Below, one piece after another: positions 29,768 through 37,930 of a stretch of 64,000 nt of DNA (positions are counted from its first letter, which is position 1; every line of letters begins with the position of its first letter). The DNA comes from Planctomycetaceae bacterium (lineage in GTDB: Bacteria; Planctomycetota; Planctomycetia; Planctomycetales; Planctomycetaceae): contig JABISG010000075.1 of the NCBI GenBank assembly GCA_018699955.1, positions 1 to 64,000 of the forward strand, written 5' to 3'. A program made the position numbers and the translations under genes. The notes beneath the pieces were generated by a model that was given only the letters and a program-made list of their open reading frames with translations, did no database searches and was not told where the DNA came from.

Positions 29768-30361
29768 ATGGTCGCTGCGGTATTGGAGCGACCCACGTTG
29801 GTGCTGAATCGCAACTGGCAGCCGGTGGGTGTTGTCCCGGTGACCAAGGCGCTGACGAAGGCGTGGAACGACACGGCTCGGATCGTCGATCCGGCCGATT
29901 ACCAGCAGCACACGTGGGACAACTGGATGCAAATTCCGGCCGAAGGCGAGCTGTTCATTCAGACGCGTTTCACCCGACTGCGGGTGCCGGAAGTGATCAC
30001 GCTGACAAATTACGACCGCCTGCCGACCAACTCGGTCACATTCAGTCGGCGGAACGTTTTCAAGCGTGACCGGTTCACGTGTCAGTATTGCGGAGTTCAA
30101 CCGGGCAGCGACGAATTGACGATCGACCACGTTGTGCCGCGTGCGCAGGGGGGAACATCAACCTGGAAGAACTGTGTGTTGGCGTGCATCGCGTGCAACG
30201 GCAGAAAGGCCGACCGGACCCCGCAGCAGGCAAAGATGCCATTGCGGTCACAGCCGGAACGACCACTCTGGCGACCGTTGTATTCGTCACGCGGAGTACG
30301 AATTGAAAGCTGGTCACGTTTCGTCAGCGAAAGCTACTGGAACGTGGAATTGAAGGAATAG
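29768..30361 (+). CDS. HNH endonuclease inside the tRNA array
   Basis: The ATG at 29768 follows GGAG and gives 197 residues. The N-terminal half (VLNRNWQPVGVVPVTKAL) is a domain commonly fused to HNH nucleases in this group. The HNH motif lies at about 100-150: CQYCGVQP, LTIDHVVPRAQGG, NCVLACIACNGRKADRTP, with two CxxC pairs for structural zinc and His/Asn catalytic residues. Sitting 31 nt after tRNA-His and about 80 nt before tRNA-Trp on the same strand, it is probably co-transcribed with the tRNAs. It may act in DNA processing, recombination of the array, or RNA cleavage. The family is also common outside such arrays, so the link is circumstantial. Confidence 0.88.
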   Translation: MVAAVLERPTLVLNRNWQPVGVVPVTKALTKAWNDTARIVDPADYQQHTWDNWMQIPAEGELFIQTRFTRLRVPEVITLTNYDRLPTNSVTFSRRNVFKRDRFTCQYCGVQPGSDELTIDHVVPRAQGGTSTWKNCVLACIACNGRKADRTPQQAKMPLRSQPERPLWRPLYSSRGVRIESWSRFVSESYWNVELKE

Positions 30362-30428
30362 CTTTCAGCAATCAGCTGTCAGCGATCAGCTCATCTGGCT
30401 GAACGCTGATGGCTGAAAGCTGATCGCG
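30362..30428. repeat. CTTTCAGC/GCTGAAAG hairpin repeat
   Basis: GCTTTCAGC at the left and GCTGAAAGC at the right bracket several TCAGC and GCTGA units, forming a long imperfect hairpin just after the HNH gene. It may terminate or stabilise the HNH transcript. Confidence 0.65.
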
Positions 30429-30441
30429 ACAACATACAAAT

Positions 30442-30512
30442 ACGTCCGTGGTGCAACAGCAGCATGACCGGTTCCAACCCGGTAGATCAGGGTGCGAATC
30501 CTTGCGGACGTG
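30442..30512 (+). tRNA. tRNA-Trp (CCA), G55 T-loop
   Basis: Acceptor ACGTCCG/CGGACGT; anticodon arm ACCGG-TTCCAAC-CCGGT with CCA at 30474-30476; T-stem CAGGG/CCTTG with loop TGCGAAT, i.e. G instead of T at position 55; discriminator G, as usual for Trp. Confidence 0.85.
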
Positions 30513-30534
30513 CTTTCTAACAATTCAACCAATT

Positions 30535-30607
30535 GCCGATGTGGCCGAAACAGAAAGGCGCCTGTCTTGTAAACAGGATCATGCTGGTGCGAATCCAGTC
30601 GTCGGCT
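30535..30607 (+). tRNA. tRNA-Thr (TGT), G55 T-loop
   Basis: Acceptor GCCGATG/CGTCGGC; anticodon arm CCTGT-CTTGTAA-ACAGG with TGT at 30568-30570; T-stem GCTGG/CCAGT with loop TGCGAAT; discriminator T. Confidence 0.87.
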
Positions 30608-30616
30608 CTTTTGATT

Positions 30617-30687
30617 GCCTTGCGGGTGTGACGGATGCATGACAGTCTTCGAAACTGTCGGACGAGGTTCGACTCCTCGGCGAGGTA
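30617..30687 (+). tRNA. tRNA-Arg (TCG)
   Basis: Acceptor GCCTTGC/GCGAGGT; anticodon arm ACAGT-CTTCGAA-ACTGT with TCG at 30649-30651; T-arm CGAGG-TTCGACT-CCTCG; discriminator A. Confidence 0.88.
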
Positions 30688-30714
30688 CTCTGAGAGTCAA
30701 GACCGATTCAACAT

Positions 30715-30786
30715 GGCCCGTGAGTGTGCTGGATCGCACGTCAGCTTGCGAAGCTGTTAGACCAGGTTCGACTCCTGGACGGGCTA
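30715..30786 (+). tRNA. tRNA-Arg (GCG)
   Basis: Acceptor GGCCCGT/ACGGGCT; anticodon arm CAGC-TTGCGAA-GCTG with GCG at 30748-30750 (outer T-T mismatch); T-arm CCAGG-TTCGACT-CCTGG; discriminator A. Bacteria normally read CGN with ACG deaminated by TadA, so a genomic GCG anticodon is unusual. Confidence 0.83.
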
Positions 30787-30792
30787 CTTGAT

Positions 30793-30869
30793 GTTCTCGC
30801 TACCGCCCTGCGCTCGGCTGATTTTGGGTCAGCCGTGCTCGGTTGCTGGTTCGATTCCTGGCGAGGACA
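30793..30869 (+). tRNA. tRNA-like chimera: acceptor and T-arm around a repeat element
   Basis: Acceptor GTTCTCG (30793-30799) pairs perfectly with CGAGGAC (30862-30868), next to a weak T-arm GCTGG-TTCGATT-CCTGG with two mismatches. Everything between 30800 and 30847 is a copy of the repeat at 29162-29208. Its hairpin GGCTGA-TTTTGGG-TCAGCC stands where the anticodon arm should be, with a 7-nt loop whose centre reads TTG (30824-30826). Overall length of 77 nt is tRNA-like. It may be a broken gene or a recruited replacement. Confidence 0.6.
30800..30847 (+). repeat. CTACCGCCCTGCGCTCGGCTGA repeat, copy 2
   Basis: This element matches copy 1 over 48 nt except for the hairpin centre. Copy 1 reads CTTGGG between the GGCTGA/TCAGCC arms and this copy reads TTTTGGG, giving a 7-nt loop. 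It forms the centre of the tRNA-like gene at 30793-30869. Confidence 0.85.
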
Positions 30870-30876
30870 TTCAAAC

Positions 30877-30948
30877 GACACCGATGTTCGATGGCCGGGC
30901 GGCTGCCTGCAAAGCAGTTCTCAGTGGGTTCGATTCCCACCGGTGTCT
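30877..30948 (+). tRNA. tRNA-Cys (GCA)
   Basis: Acceptor GACACCG/CGGTGTC; anticodon arm GCTGC-CTGCAAA-GCAGT with GCA at 30909-30911; T-arm GTGGG-TTCGATT-CCCAC; discriminator T, the main Cys identity base. Last gene of the array. The 190 nt to the convergent cytochrome gene hold no feature I recognise. Confidence 0.9.
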
Positions 30949-31138
30949 CTTTGTGAAATCAGTGACGAAAACTGAAGGAGGCGTTGATCTTGTCCGGCCA
31001 GCGGCGCACGACTGCTCACCCGGCACTCTGCAGCGACGCGTGTGGTCGGCGAGCGCATCGTCTTCCAACGTTTTTTAATGGCAATGAACTCGTCCCGAAG
31101 CTGTGGAGCTTGGGAACAAGTTGAAACACGGAAGTCAA

Positions 31139-32878
31139 TTAGTCCGCCGGGAAATTGTCTTGCTGCTGCACTTGCGAACCACTTCTGGCCGGAGCCAACT
31201 TTTTCTTCAGTGTCTCAACCTGCGCCTCTCTGACGGTGAGCGACTCGAGCGGCGAGTATTCCTCTTTCGTCAGCTGTCTACCTACGACACGCTCAACAGC
31301 AAACAATCCAAACAATCGGTTCACGGCATACTCATCCGTCAGCGCCCCCAGCAATTCGAGGATCGTGGCATTTCCCTCTGGCGCTCGTGAAATTGCATCT
31401 GCACCGACCAACCGGACTGTGGGAATGCTGTGCGTGAGCCAGACCTGCCCGACAGGCCGGTCCAAGTCCAGGTCATAGACCGACTCCCAACTCGGGTCGG
31501 TTGCGATCTTGCGTCCCCATCCGTTCTTCAACTCTGCGAGAGTCCAAGCGATCGACCGATCGGGATGACAGAGATTGCAGGCGTTCGGGCCGCCGTTCTT
31601 GAGCATCGAGATCTCGGTAGGAGAACAGATATGATGCGTTCGGACGAGCGACTCTAATCCTTGGACGATACGAGGCATGTGACAATCGAGACACGACACA
31701 CCGCTGGATGCGGGATGCCGTGTGTGTATTTCCCGTTGCTTCGGATCCTTAAACTCTGCATGACAACTGAGACATGTTGCCACATTGTCCTTCAAACTGT
31801 TGAGACCGCCTTCGGTTGTCGGACGATGCGGGTCGTGACAATCGGTGCATTTGATTTGGTTTTTGCAGGCACCGGAAATCAGATCCAATGCTTCCCGCGA
31901 GTTCCATGTCGCGGCACCGTTGGGGTACAGTCCAACATTTGCGCAATGACACTGAGCGCAGATTGAATTGATCACGTACGGACTGTCGGTCGCGAGGGAT
32001 TCTGTTGATTCTCGGTGGACTTTCAGATCCGGGCTTGTCGGAACATACCGAATTTGTCGACCTTCGAGCGCGTGTTCGCGACCTCCGAAATGGCACGATT
32101 CGCAACTGATCCCCAGAGTGGTTAACTGATCAGGAGTTACCGGCCCCCAGCCTGAAATCTTGTCGGTGCCGTTGGGAAAATGGATGTCCCGGAGCGGAAA
32201 TCCCGACGCCTCCGACATGAAGAAGATACGGTGCTGATAAGGATACGTGTTGTGGCAATAGATGCAATTCTCATTCCAAGGCAGGTCCTGCTGGCAGTTC
32301 ACGATGCTGCGGGACATTTCGATGGGATCCGTCGGCTCCTTTTTCCGGCCGGTATCGAAGTAGCTTTCGGGATACCAGCTCCCGCGGCTCTTCCAGTAGC
32401 CAAATGGAAGCTTGCCCTCGACGGAGTATACCGAGTGATCCGAAGGCTCAGGTCCTTCCGTCTGAACTCCAATGTACATCTGCGTAAACTTCGAACCGAC
32501 AGTTCTTGTCACGCGGTACTGACGACTCAGACTTTTGTCTTCGTACATCGACATGAAGAACTGCCCGTCGTGGTTGTCGAATACGACCTTCATGTTGCCG
32601 TAGTCGATTTCATGGTCGGAGAAATCTCCCTGGACCGTGCGATCGGTCGGATTGAGATTCATCTTCCCGTGCGGATGCAAGCGCCAATCGCTTGTTTGTT
32701 CTTGGTGGCATTTTGCGCACGACTCGGGGCCGACGTAGTCAGCGGGATGAATATTGCTGTAGTCGAGTTCGACCGAACCAGTCGGCTGATCGATCTCAAC
32801 CGGAGCATGCATGAACATTGCTGCGGCCGTGCCAATCAGCAGGAGCGTAAAAAAAACGACCGCCCACTTTCTGATCAT
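31139..32878 (-). CDS. Octahaem c-type cytochrome
   Basis: This 579-residue exported protein has an N-terminal membrane/signal helix (WAVVFFTLLLIGTAAAMFM) and eight CxxCH haem sites: CAKCH, CIYCH, CESCH, CAQCH, CTDCH, CLSCH, CLDCH and CNLCH. The later ones resemble the doubled-CxxCH (cytochrome c554/c7) family. The last 150 residues lack haem sites. It probably carries out periplasmic electron transfer, and the partners are unknown. Confidence 0.87.
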   Translation of the reverse strand: MIRKWAVVFFTLLLIGTAAAMFMHAPVEIDQPTGSVELDYSNIHPADYVGPESCAKCHQEQTSDWRLHPHGKMNLNPTDRTVQGDFSDHEIDYGNMKVVFDNHDGQFFMSMYEDKSLSRQYRVTRTVGSKFTQMYIGVQTEGPEPSDHSVYSVEGKLPFGYWKSRGSWYPESYFDTGRKKEPTDPIEMSRSIVNCQQDLPWNENCIYCHNTYPYQHRIFFMSEASGFPLRDIHFPNGTDKISGWGPVTPDQLTTLGISCESCHFGGREHALEGRQIRYVPTSPDLKVHRESTESLATDSPYVINSICAQCHCANVGLYPNGAATWNSREALDLISGACKNQIKCTDCHDPHRPTTEGGLNSLKDNVATCLSCHAEFKDPKQREIHTRHPASSGVSCLDCHMPRIVQGLESLVRTHHICSPTEISMLKNGGPNACNLCHPDRSIAWTLAELKNGWGRKIATDPSWESVYDLDLDRPVGQVWLTHSIPTVRLVGADAISRAPEGNATILELLGALTDEYAVNRLFGLFAVERVVGRQLTKEEYSPLESLTVREAQVETLKKKLAPARSGSQVQQQDNFPAD

Positions 32879-33044
32879 TCCAAACCCCGGAAGCGAAGCC
32901 GATATCGGCGGACCGTAAACAAACGCGGACCGTAAACAAACACTGAACAGCCATCTCGTGACGACTCCATCTTCGGTCTGCCTGGGGTGGAAGTCAATCC
33001 AGACGTCCGCTTAGCGCACGATCAAGTGATAGCAGTCAACAACG

Positions 33045-34403
<1,359 letters not shown>

Positions 34404-34415
34404 TGGATGCCAGAC

Positions 34416-35015
34416 TCAGTTACCAAGAGTGTCTTGACGGATTTTTTGCAATTGTCGGACCATGTCGGAATTTTCGGCAACGTCCAGGAGAGACTGGGCT
34501 CCACAGATGATGTCTTGCCAATCCAGTCCATCCCCTTGGCGTGTAGCGATTCCCTCGACATCACTCCAATCCTGGTGCCGTCCTGCAAACGCCTTCATAA
34601 CAACGATGTCTTCAGCCGAAGCCGTCAATAACTCAACGCCAGGAGCATACACGAACGAAGAAGCACGCTCGATCACTTTTTCCTCAAACGGAAACCCAGC
34701 CAACGCGATGTCGAGGGGAACGTCATTACTCGAACGAACCAACACCACCCGATTGGCGAGTGCAAACTCTCGCGCGTCGTCAAGACGGCCTTCAAAGACG
34801 TCGAGAATTGGATCAACATATTCAGCTTCCGATCCGAAGTCGGCAAGCAGACTGACATCAACGTCTTGTGTGGCCCGAGGCTGGCCCCACCTCACAACCG
34901 CCAATCCGCCGATTAAGCAGAATTTCCAGTCCCGTTTCACCAGGAACTGCTGAAGTTCAAGGGCGGCTGTAAACAACGCGTTCACGAGTACAATTTCCGT
35001 AACCGGCGTTGCCAT
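34416..35015 (-). CDS. Nucleotidyltransferase (AbiEii/MNT-like)
   Basis: From the ATG at 35015 the protein has 199 residues. FCLIGGLAVVRWGQPRATQD and VDVSLL match the G-G...DxD nucleotidyltransferase signature, and VPLDIALAGFPFEE adds the third acidic residue. A helical C-terminal part follows. The small gene at 34982-35203 overlaps its start by 34 nt, an arrangement typical of toxin-antitoxin pairs in which the nucleotidyltransferase is the toxin. The frame stays open upstream, but that part shadows the small gene. Confidence 0.75.
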   Translation of the reverse strand: MATPVTEIVLVNALFTAALELQQFLVKRDWKFCLIGGLAVVRWGQPRATQDVDVSLLADFGSEAEYVDPILDVFEGRLDDAREFALANRVVLVRSSNDVPLDIALAGFPFEEKVIERASSFVYAPGVELLTASAEDIVVMKAFAGRHQDWSDVEGIATRQGDGLDWQDIICGAQSLLDVAENSDMVRQLQKIRQDTLGN

Positions 35016-35203
35016 TCGACTAGCCCGCTGGTTGTTCGGGGAACGGCGTGTGCGACCGCCATCTCCAAGAGTGCGTCGATGGCGGCGCGCTCGCGTTGAT
35101 GGTCGAAGTTCCTCAATTCGTGGCGGCGAATTGCTTCCAATTTCGGCCCCACCTTTCCCCAGTGTTCCGCCCATGCTTTGGATGACGGCTCGTTCATTCC
35201 CAT
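34982..35203 (-). CDS. Small protein upstream of the nucleotidyltransferase (possible antitoxin)
   Basis: This 73-residue charged helical protein (AWAEHWGKVGPKLEAIRRHE, QRERAAIDALLEMAVAHAVP) overlaps the start of the nucleotidyltransferase, implying translational coupling. Small genes of this type commonly precede such nucleotidyltransferases and may act as antitoxins. The domain is not recognised. Confidence 0.65.
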   Translation of the reverse strand: MGMNEPSSKAWAEHWGKVGPKLEAIRRHELRNFDHQRERAAIDALLEMAVAHAVPRTTSGLVEWQRRLRKLYS

Positions 35204-35292
35204 ATTCTACACAAAGCAAGCGGTTTTGTGGATATGTCGCGCGCCAGCCGCCGGTGTATTCACCGGCGGCTACGTATCGAACGGCGGCATCG

Positions 35293-36285
35293 TCAACCGG
35301 GCAGCAGGTCTTTGACGGTGTCGCGTTCACTGAGGAGTTCGGCGATGGTGGCGTCGATTTTTTGCTGAGCGAATTCGCCGTGCTCGATTCCCTGCACGAT
35401 GCTGCACGAGTTGCCGTCGCTTGTCAGCGGGAAGCTGGAGATCAACCCTTCATCGACGCCGTAACTGCCGTCGCTGCAGACGGCGGCGCTGAAGCTTTCA
35501 CCGGCAGGTGTTTCAGTGACGAGACTCTTGACGTTCGCCAATGCGGCATTGGCTGCGGATGCGGCAGATGAGGCTCCGCGGGCTTTGATGACGGCAGCAC
35601 CGCGTTTCTGCACGGTTTCGATGAAGTCATTCTGCAGCCAATTGTCATCGCCAATGACATCGGCGGCAGGCGTTCCGCCAATGGTCGCGTGCAGATAATC
35701 GGGGAACTGGGTTGCGGAGTGATTGCCCCAGATGTTCATGTTGCTGACCTCGGCCACCGGGCGACCGGATTTTTGTGCGAGTTGCGACATGGCACGGTTC
35801 TGGTCGAGCCGCGTCATGGCGTACCAGCGATCGCGGGGAACTTTGGGCGCGTTGTGCATGGCGATGAGGCAGTTGGTATTGCAGGGGTTGCCAACGACGA
35901 GAACGCGGACGTCGCTCGCAGCGGCTGCTTCGATGGCCTTGCCGGTGCTGGTGAAGATCGGCCCGTTGACTTTGATCAAGTCGCCCCGTTCCATGCCCTT
36001 TTTGCGTGGGACGCTGCCGACACAGAGGACGAAGTTGCAGTTGGCGAAACCATCTTCGAGGTGATCGCTGTCGGCTTTCACCACGCCGGCGAGTGTGGGA
36101 AACGCGCAGTCGTCCAATTCCATTTCCACGCCGTCCAGCGCGGGAAGCACTGGCGGGATCTCGACCATGTGGATGATGACGGGTTGATCGGGTCCGAAGA
36201 CTGCGCCCGAGGCGAGCCGAAAGATGAGGGCGTATCCAATTTGACCGGCGGCACCAGTGACCGCGACACGAATGGGGCTTGCCAT
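35293..36285 (-). CDS. mdh: Malate dehydrogenase
   Basis: The enzyme oxidises malate to oxaloacetate with NAD in the TCA cycle. The NAD site is [19 protein letters not shown], substrate arginines lie in [23 protein letters not shown] follows, and the catalytic His is in [13 protein letters not shown]. At 330 residues it is of the cytosolic or group-2 bacterial type. Confidence 0.95.
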   Translation of the reverse strand: MASPIRVAVTGAAGQIGYALIFRLASGAVFGPDQPVIIHMVEIPPVLPALDGVEMELDDCAFPTLAGVVKADSDHLEDGFANCNFVLCVGSVPRKKGMERGDLIKVNGPIFTSTGKAIEAAAASDVRVLVVGNPCNTNCLIAMHNAPKVPRDRWYAMTRLDQNRAMSQLAQKSGRPVAEVSNMNIWGNHSATQFPDYLHATIGGTPAADVIGDDNWLQNDFIETVQKRGAAVIKARGASSAASAANAALANVKSLVTETPAGESFSAAVCSDGSYGVDEGLISSFPLTSDGNSCSIVQGIEHGEFAQQKIDATIAELLSERDTVKDLLPG

Positions 36286-37151
36286 GTTGAGAACTCCTGT
36301 GGAACGTGCGCTCGAATTAAAAAGTTGTTTTCTAAGCGCACTTTTACCCTGTCAGGATCGCATGGGCAACCGTCAGCGGACGCGCGCTGATTTCAGCCGC
36401 GTACAAAAGGAAAGAGGCCGAGAGGAAGCGGGATTCCTCTCGGCCCTTAATGGGTGTGTTGGCAGTAGATGCCGGGGTGAGGTGGGGGTGTAGCCCGTCT
36501 CCACGGGCCGGTGGGCTAAACTCTCTCTTCCTTCAGACTTTCCGGCGAACCCTCTCACAGATCGCCGGTGATCTCCGGGTCTCTTTCACTCTCTGCGGGG
36601 AACTAAAGCATTCACCGTGCCAAACCTGTGAGAACAGTTTGAGATTTTCCCTCGCAATCGTCGTAACGTGTAACAGCATCACACATTGCGAAACCAAGCG
36701 GGGACGTCGTCACACACCGTGTGTTTTCGCGATTGCAAAATCTACATCGGAGGTTTCGCGTGAAATTGTAAGAATGACCGTCGCGACCTGAGCTGATCGG
36801 TGGATATGCGAGGGTCTCCCGACCCCACACGCAGCCCGACCATAGGTCACACTTAGGTTTGGGGAGACCTACGGTGATGGGGGTGGCACGGTCGGGAGTC
36901 TGTGCCATAACGGGTGTTTCCCGGAACATCGGACGCCCTCACCCTGCTTCAATCGCCTTCGGCTTTGGAGCTGTCCCTCGCCCGGCGGGAGACAGGATGG
37001 GTAGCCATGTGGAGCGGATTTCCTTCGCGTAGGAGCGGGGAAAGGTCGCTGGAAGGTAACGCCCGCGTTAACCGGGCGGCGGAGGTTCACGTGGAATTCG
37101 GAAACGGCGTGGACCGCCGCTCCGGTTGAACGCATTGTTATGCCCTGTTGT
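36286..37151. other. Long intergenic region with hairpins, possible ncRNA and degenerate repeats
   Basis: Some 865 nt without a credible gene. Near the mdh side is a strong hairpin at 36411-36442 followed, on the minus strand, by TCTTTCCTTTT. Further up on that strand come TAGCCC/GGGCTA (36491-36518) and CCGGCGA/TCGCCGG (36541-36570) hairpins. From about 36805 to 37090 there are tracts resembling degenerate palindromic repeats (GGGTCTCCCGACC, GGTCGGGAG, CGCCCGCGTTAACCGGGCGGCG). Confidence 0.5.
36411..36442 (-). terminator. Rho-independent terminator on the minus strand upstream of mdh
   Basis: The stem GGCCGAGAGGA/TCCTCTCGGCC has a short loop and, on the minus strand, is followed by TCTTTCCTTTT. 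No protein gene ends here, so it may end a non-coding transcript. Confidence 0.65.
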
Positions 37152-37679
37152 CTAGTTCGAATTGCCAGGCTTCAACAGTGAGTTTGGATTCTTAACCACA
37201 ATATCCACGAAACGAGCCAGTTCGTCAAAGTCGACTTGTGGCGATTGTCCCCTTACAAGTTCATGGTATTTGGACGCAAGTTGCTGCGACTCTGCTTCAC
37301 CTAAGCGACTGCGTTGTTCGAATATCCTTGGGATTGTCGCGACCCCTCCACACCCTATCGAGGTCCTGCCGAACCAGTGACTGCGATGGTATGACGTATC
37401 AAATGCCCACACATGTTCATGCTCTGTGGGGGTGAACGAGTCGATCCAATCGGAATACTCGTTGGTGACAGTGTCGTCGCGAACTTTCGATCCGCACACC
37501 CATTGTTCAACGCGGTCGCGGTAGCAAATCAGGCAATATCTTTCTTCTTGTCGCATGGGACCGAACGCCTCGGAAATCTTGCCCCACAAAACAAGCGTAA
37601 CCATTGCCGCCGCGAGAACTGTGACGCCCAGTGCCTTTTTGATCGTGGCTCGCTTCATGAGAGTTCGACTTGAGGGCAT
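37152..37679 (-). CDS. Hypothetical membrane-anchored protein
   Basis: From the ATG at 37679 the 175-residue protein has an N-terminal membrane helix (ALGVTVLAAAMVTLVLWG), then a globular part with CLICYRDRVEQWVCGSK (two cysteine pairs), HEHVWAFDTSYHRSHWFGR and a helical C-terminus. I do not recognise the family. The ATG at 37658 is an alternative. Confidence 0.6.
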   Translation of the reverse strand: MPSSRTLMKRATIKKALGVTVLAAAMVTLVLWGKISEAFGPMRQEERYCLICYRDRVEQWVCGSKVRDDTVTNEYSDWIDSFTPTEHEHVWAFDTSYHRSHWFGRTSIGCGGVATIPRIFEQRSRLGEAESQQLASKYHELVRGQSPQVDFDELARFVDIVVKNPNSLLKPGNSN

Positions 37680-37930
37680 AACTTGGTTATCTCTCAACAA
37701 TGTGCATTGAGAATACTCCTGGCAGGGATGGCGGTCAATCGCAAGCGTGGACTGGAGATGCATCAAATCGGCTGCACGAATTGACCGAGCAATTCTTGAC
37801 AAAGTCTCCGATGCCACATAGGCATCAGCTTAAGCACCCGACCTTCCATTTGCTTGAAGAAAAGACTGCTCTGGTAAGCCCTCTCCCTGGATGGGGGAAG
37901 GGTTGGGAAGCCACGACTATCGCTCGCGCC

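Noticed and set aside
28074-30948. CRISPR array
   Set aside because: The recurring GGTTCGA(C/T)T strings are tRNA T-loops; spacing and flanks fit tRNAs and there are no constant repeats with unique spacers.
36786-37140. RNase P RNA or other known housekeeping RNA
   Set aside because: No conserved core strings of RNase P, SRP or 6S RNA could be recognised; the tract looks like degenerate repeats.
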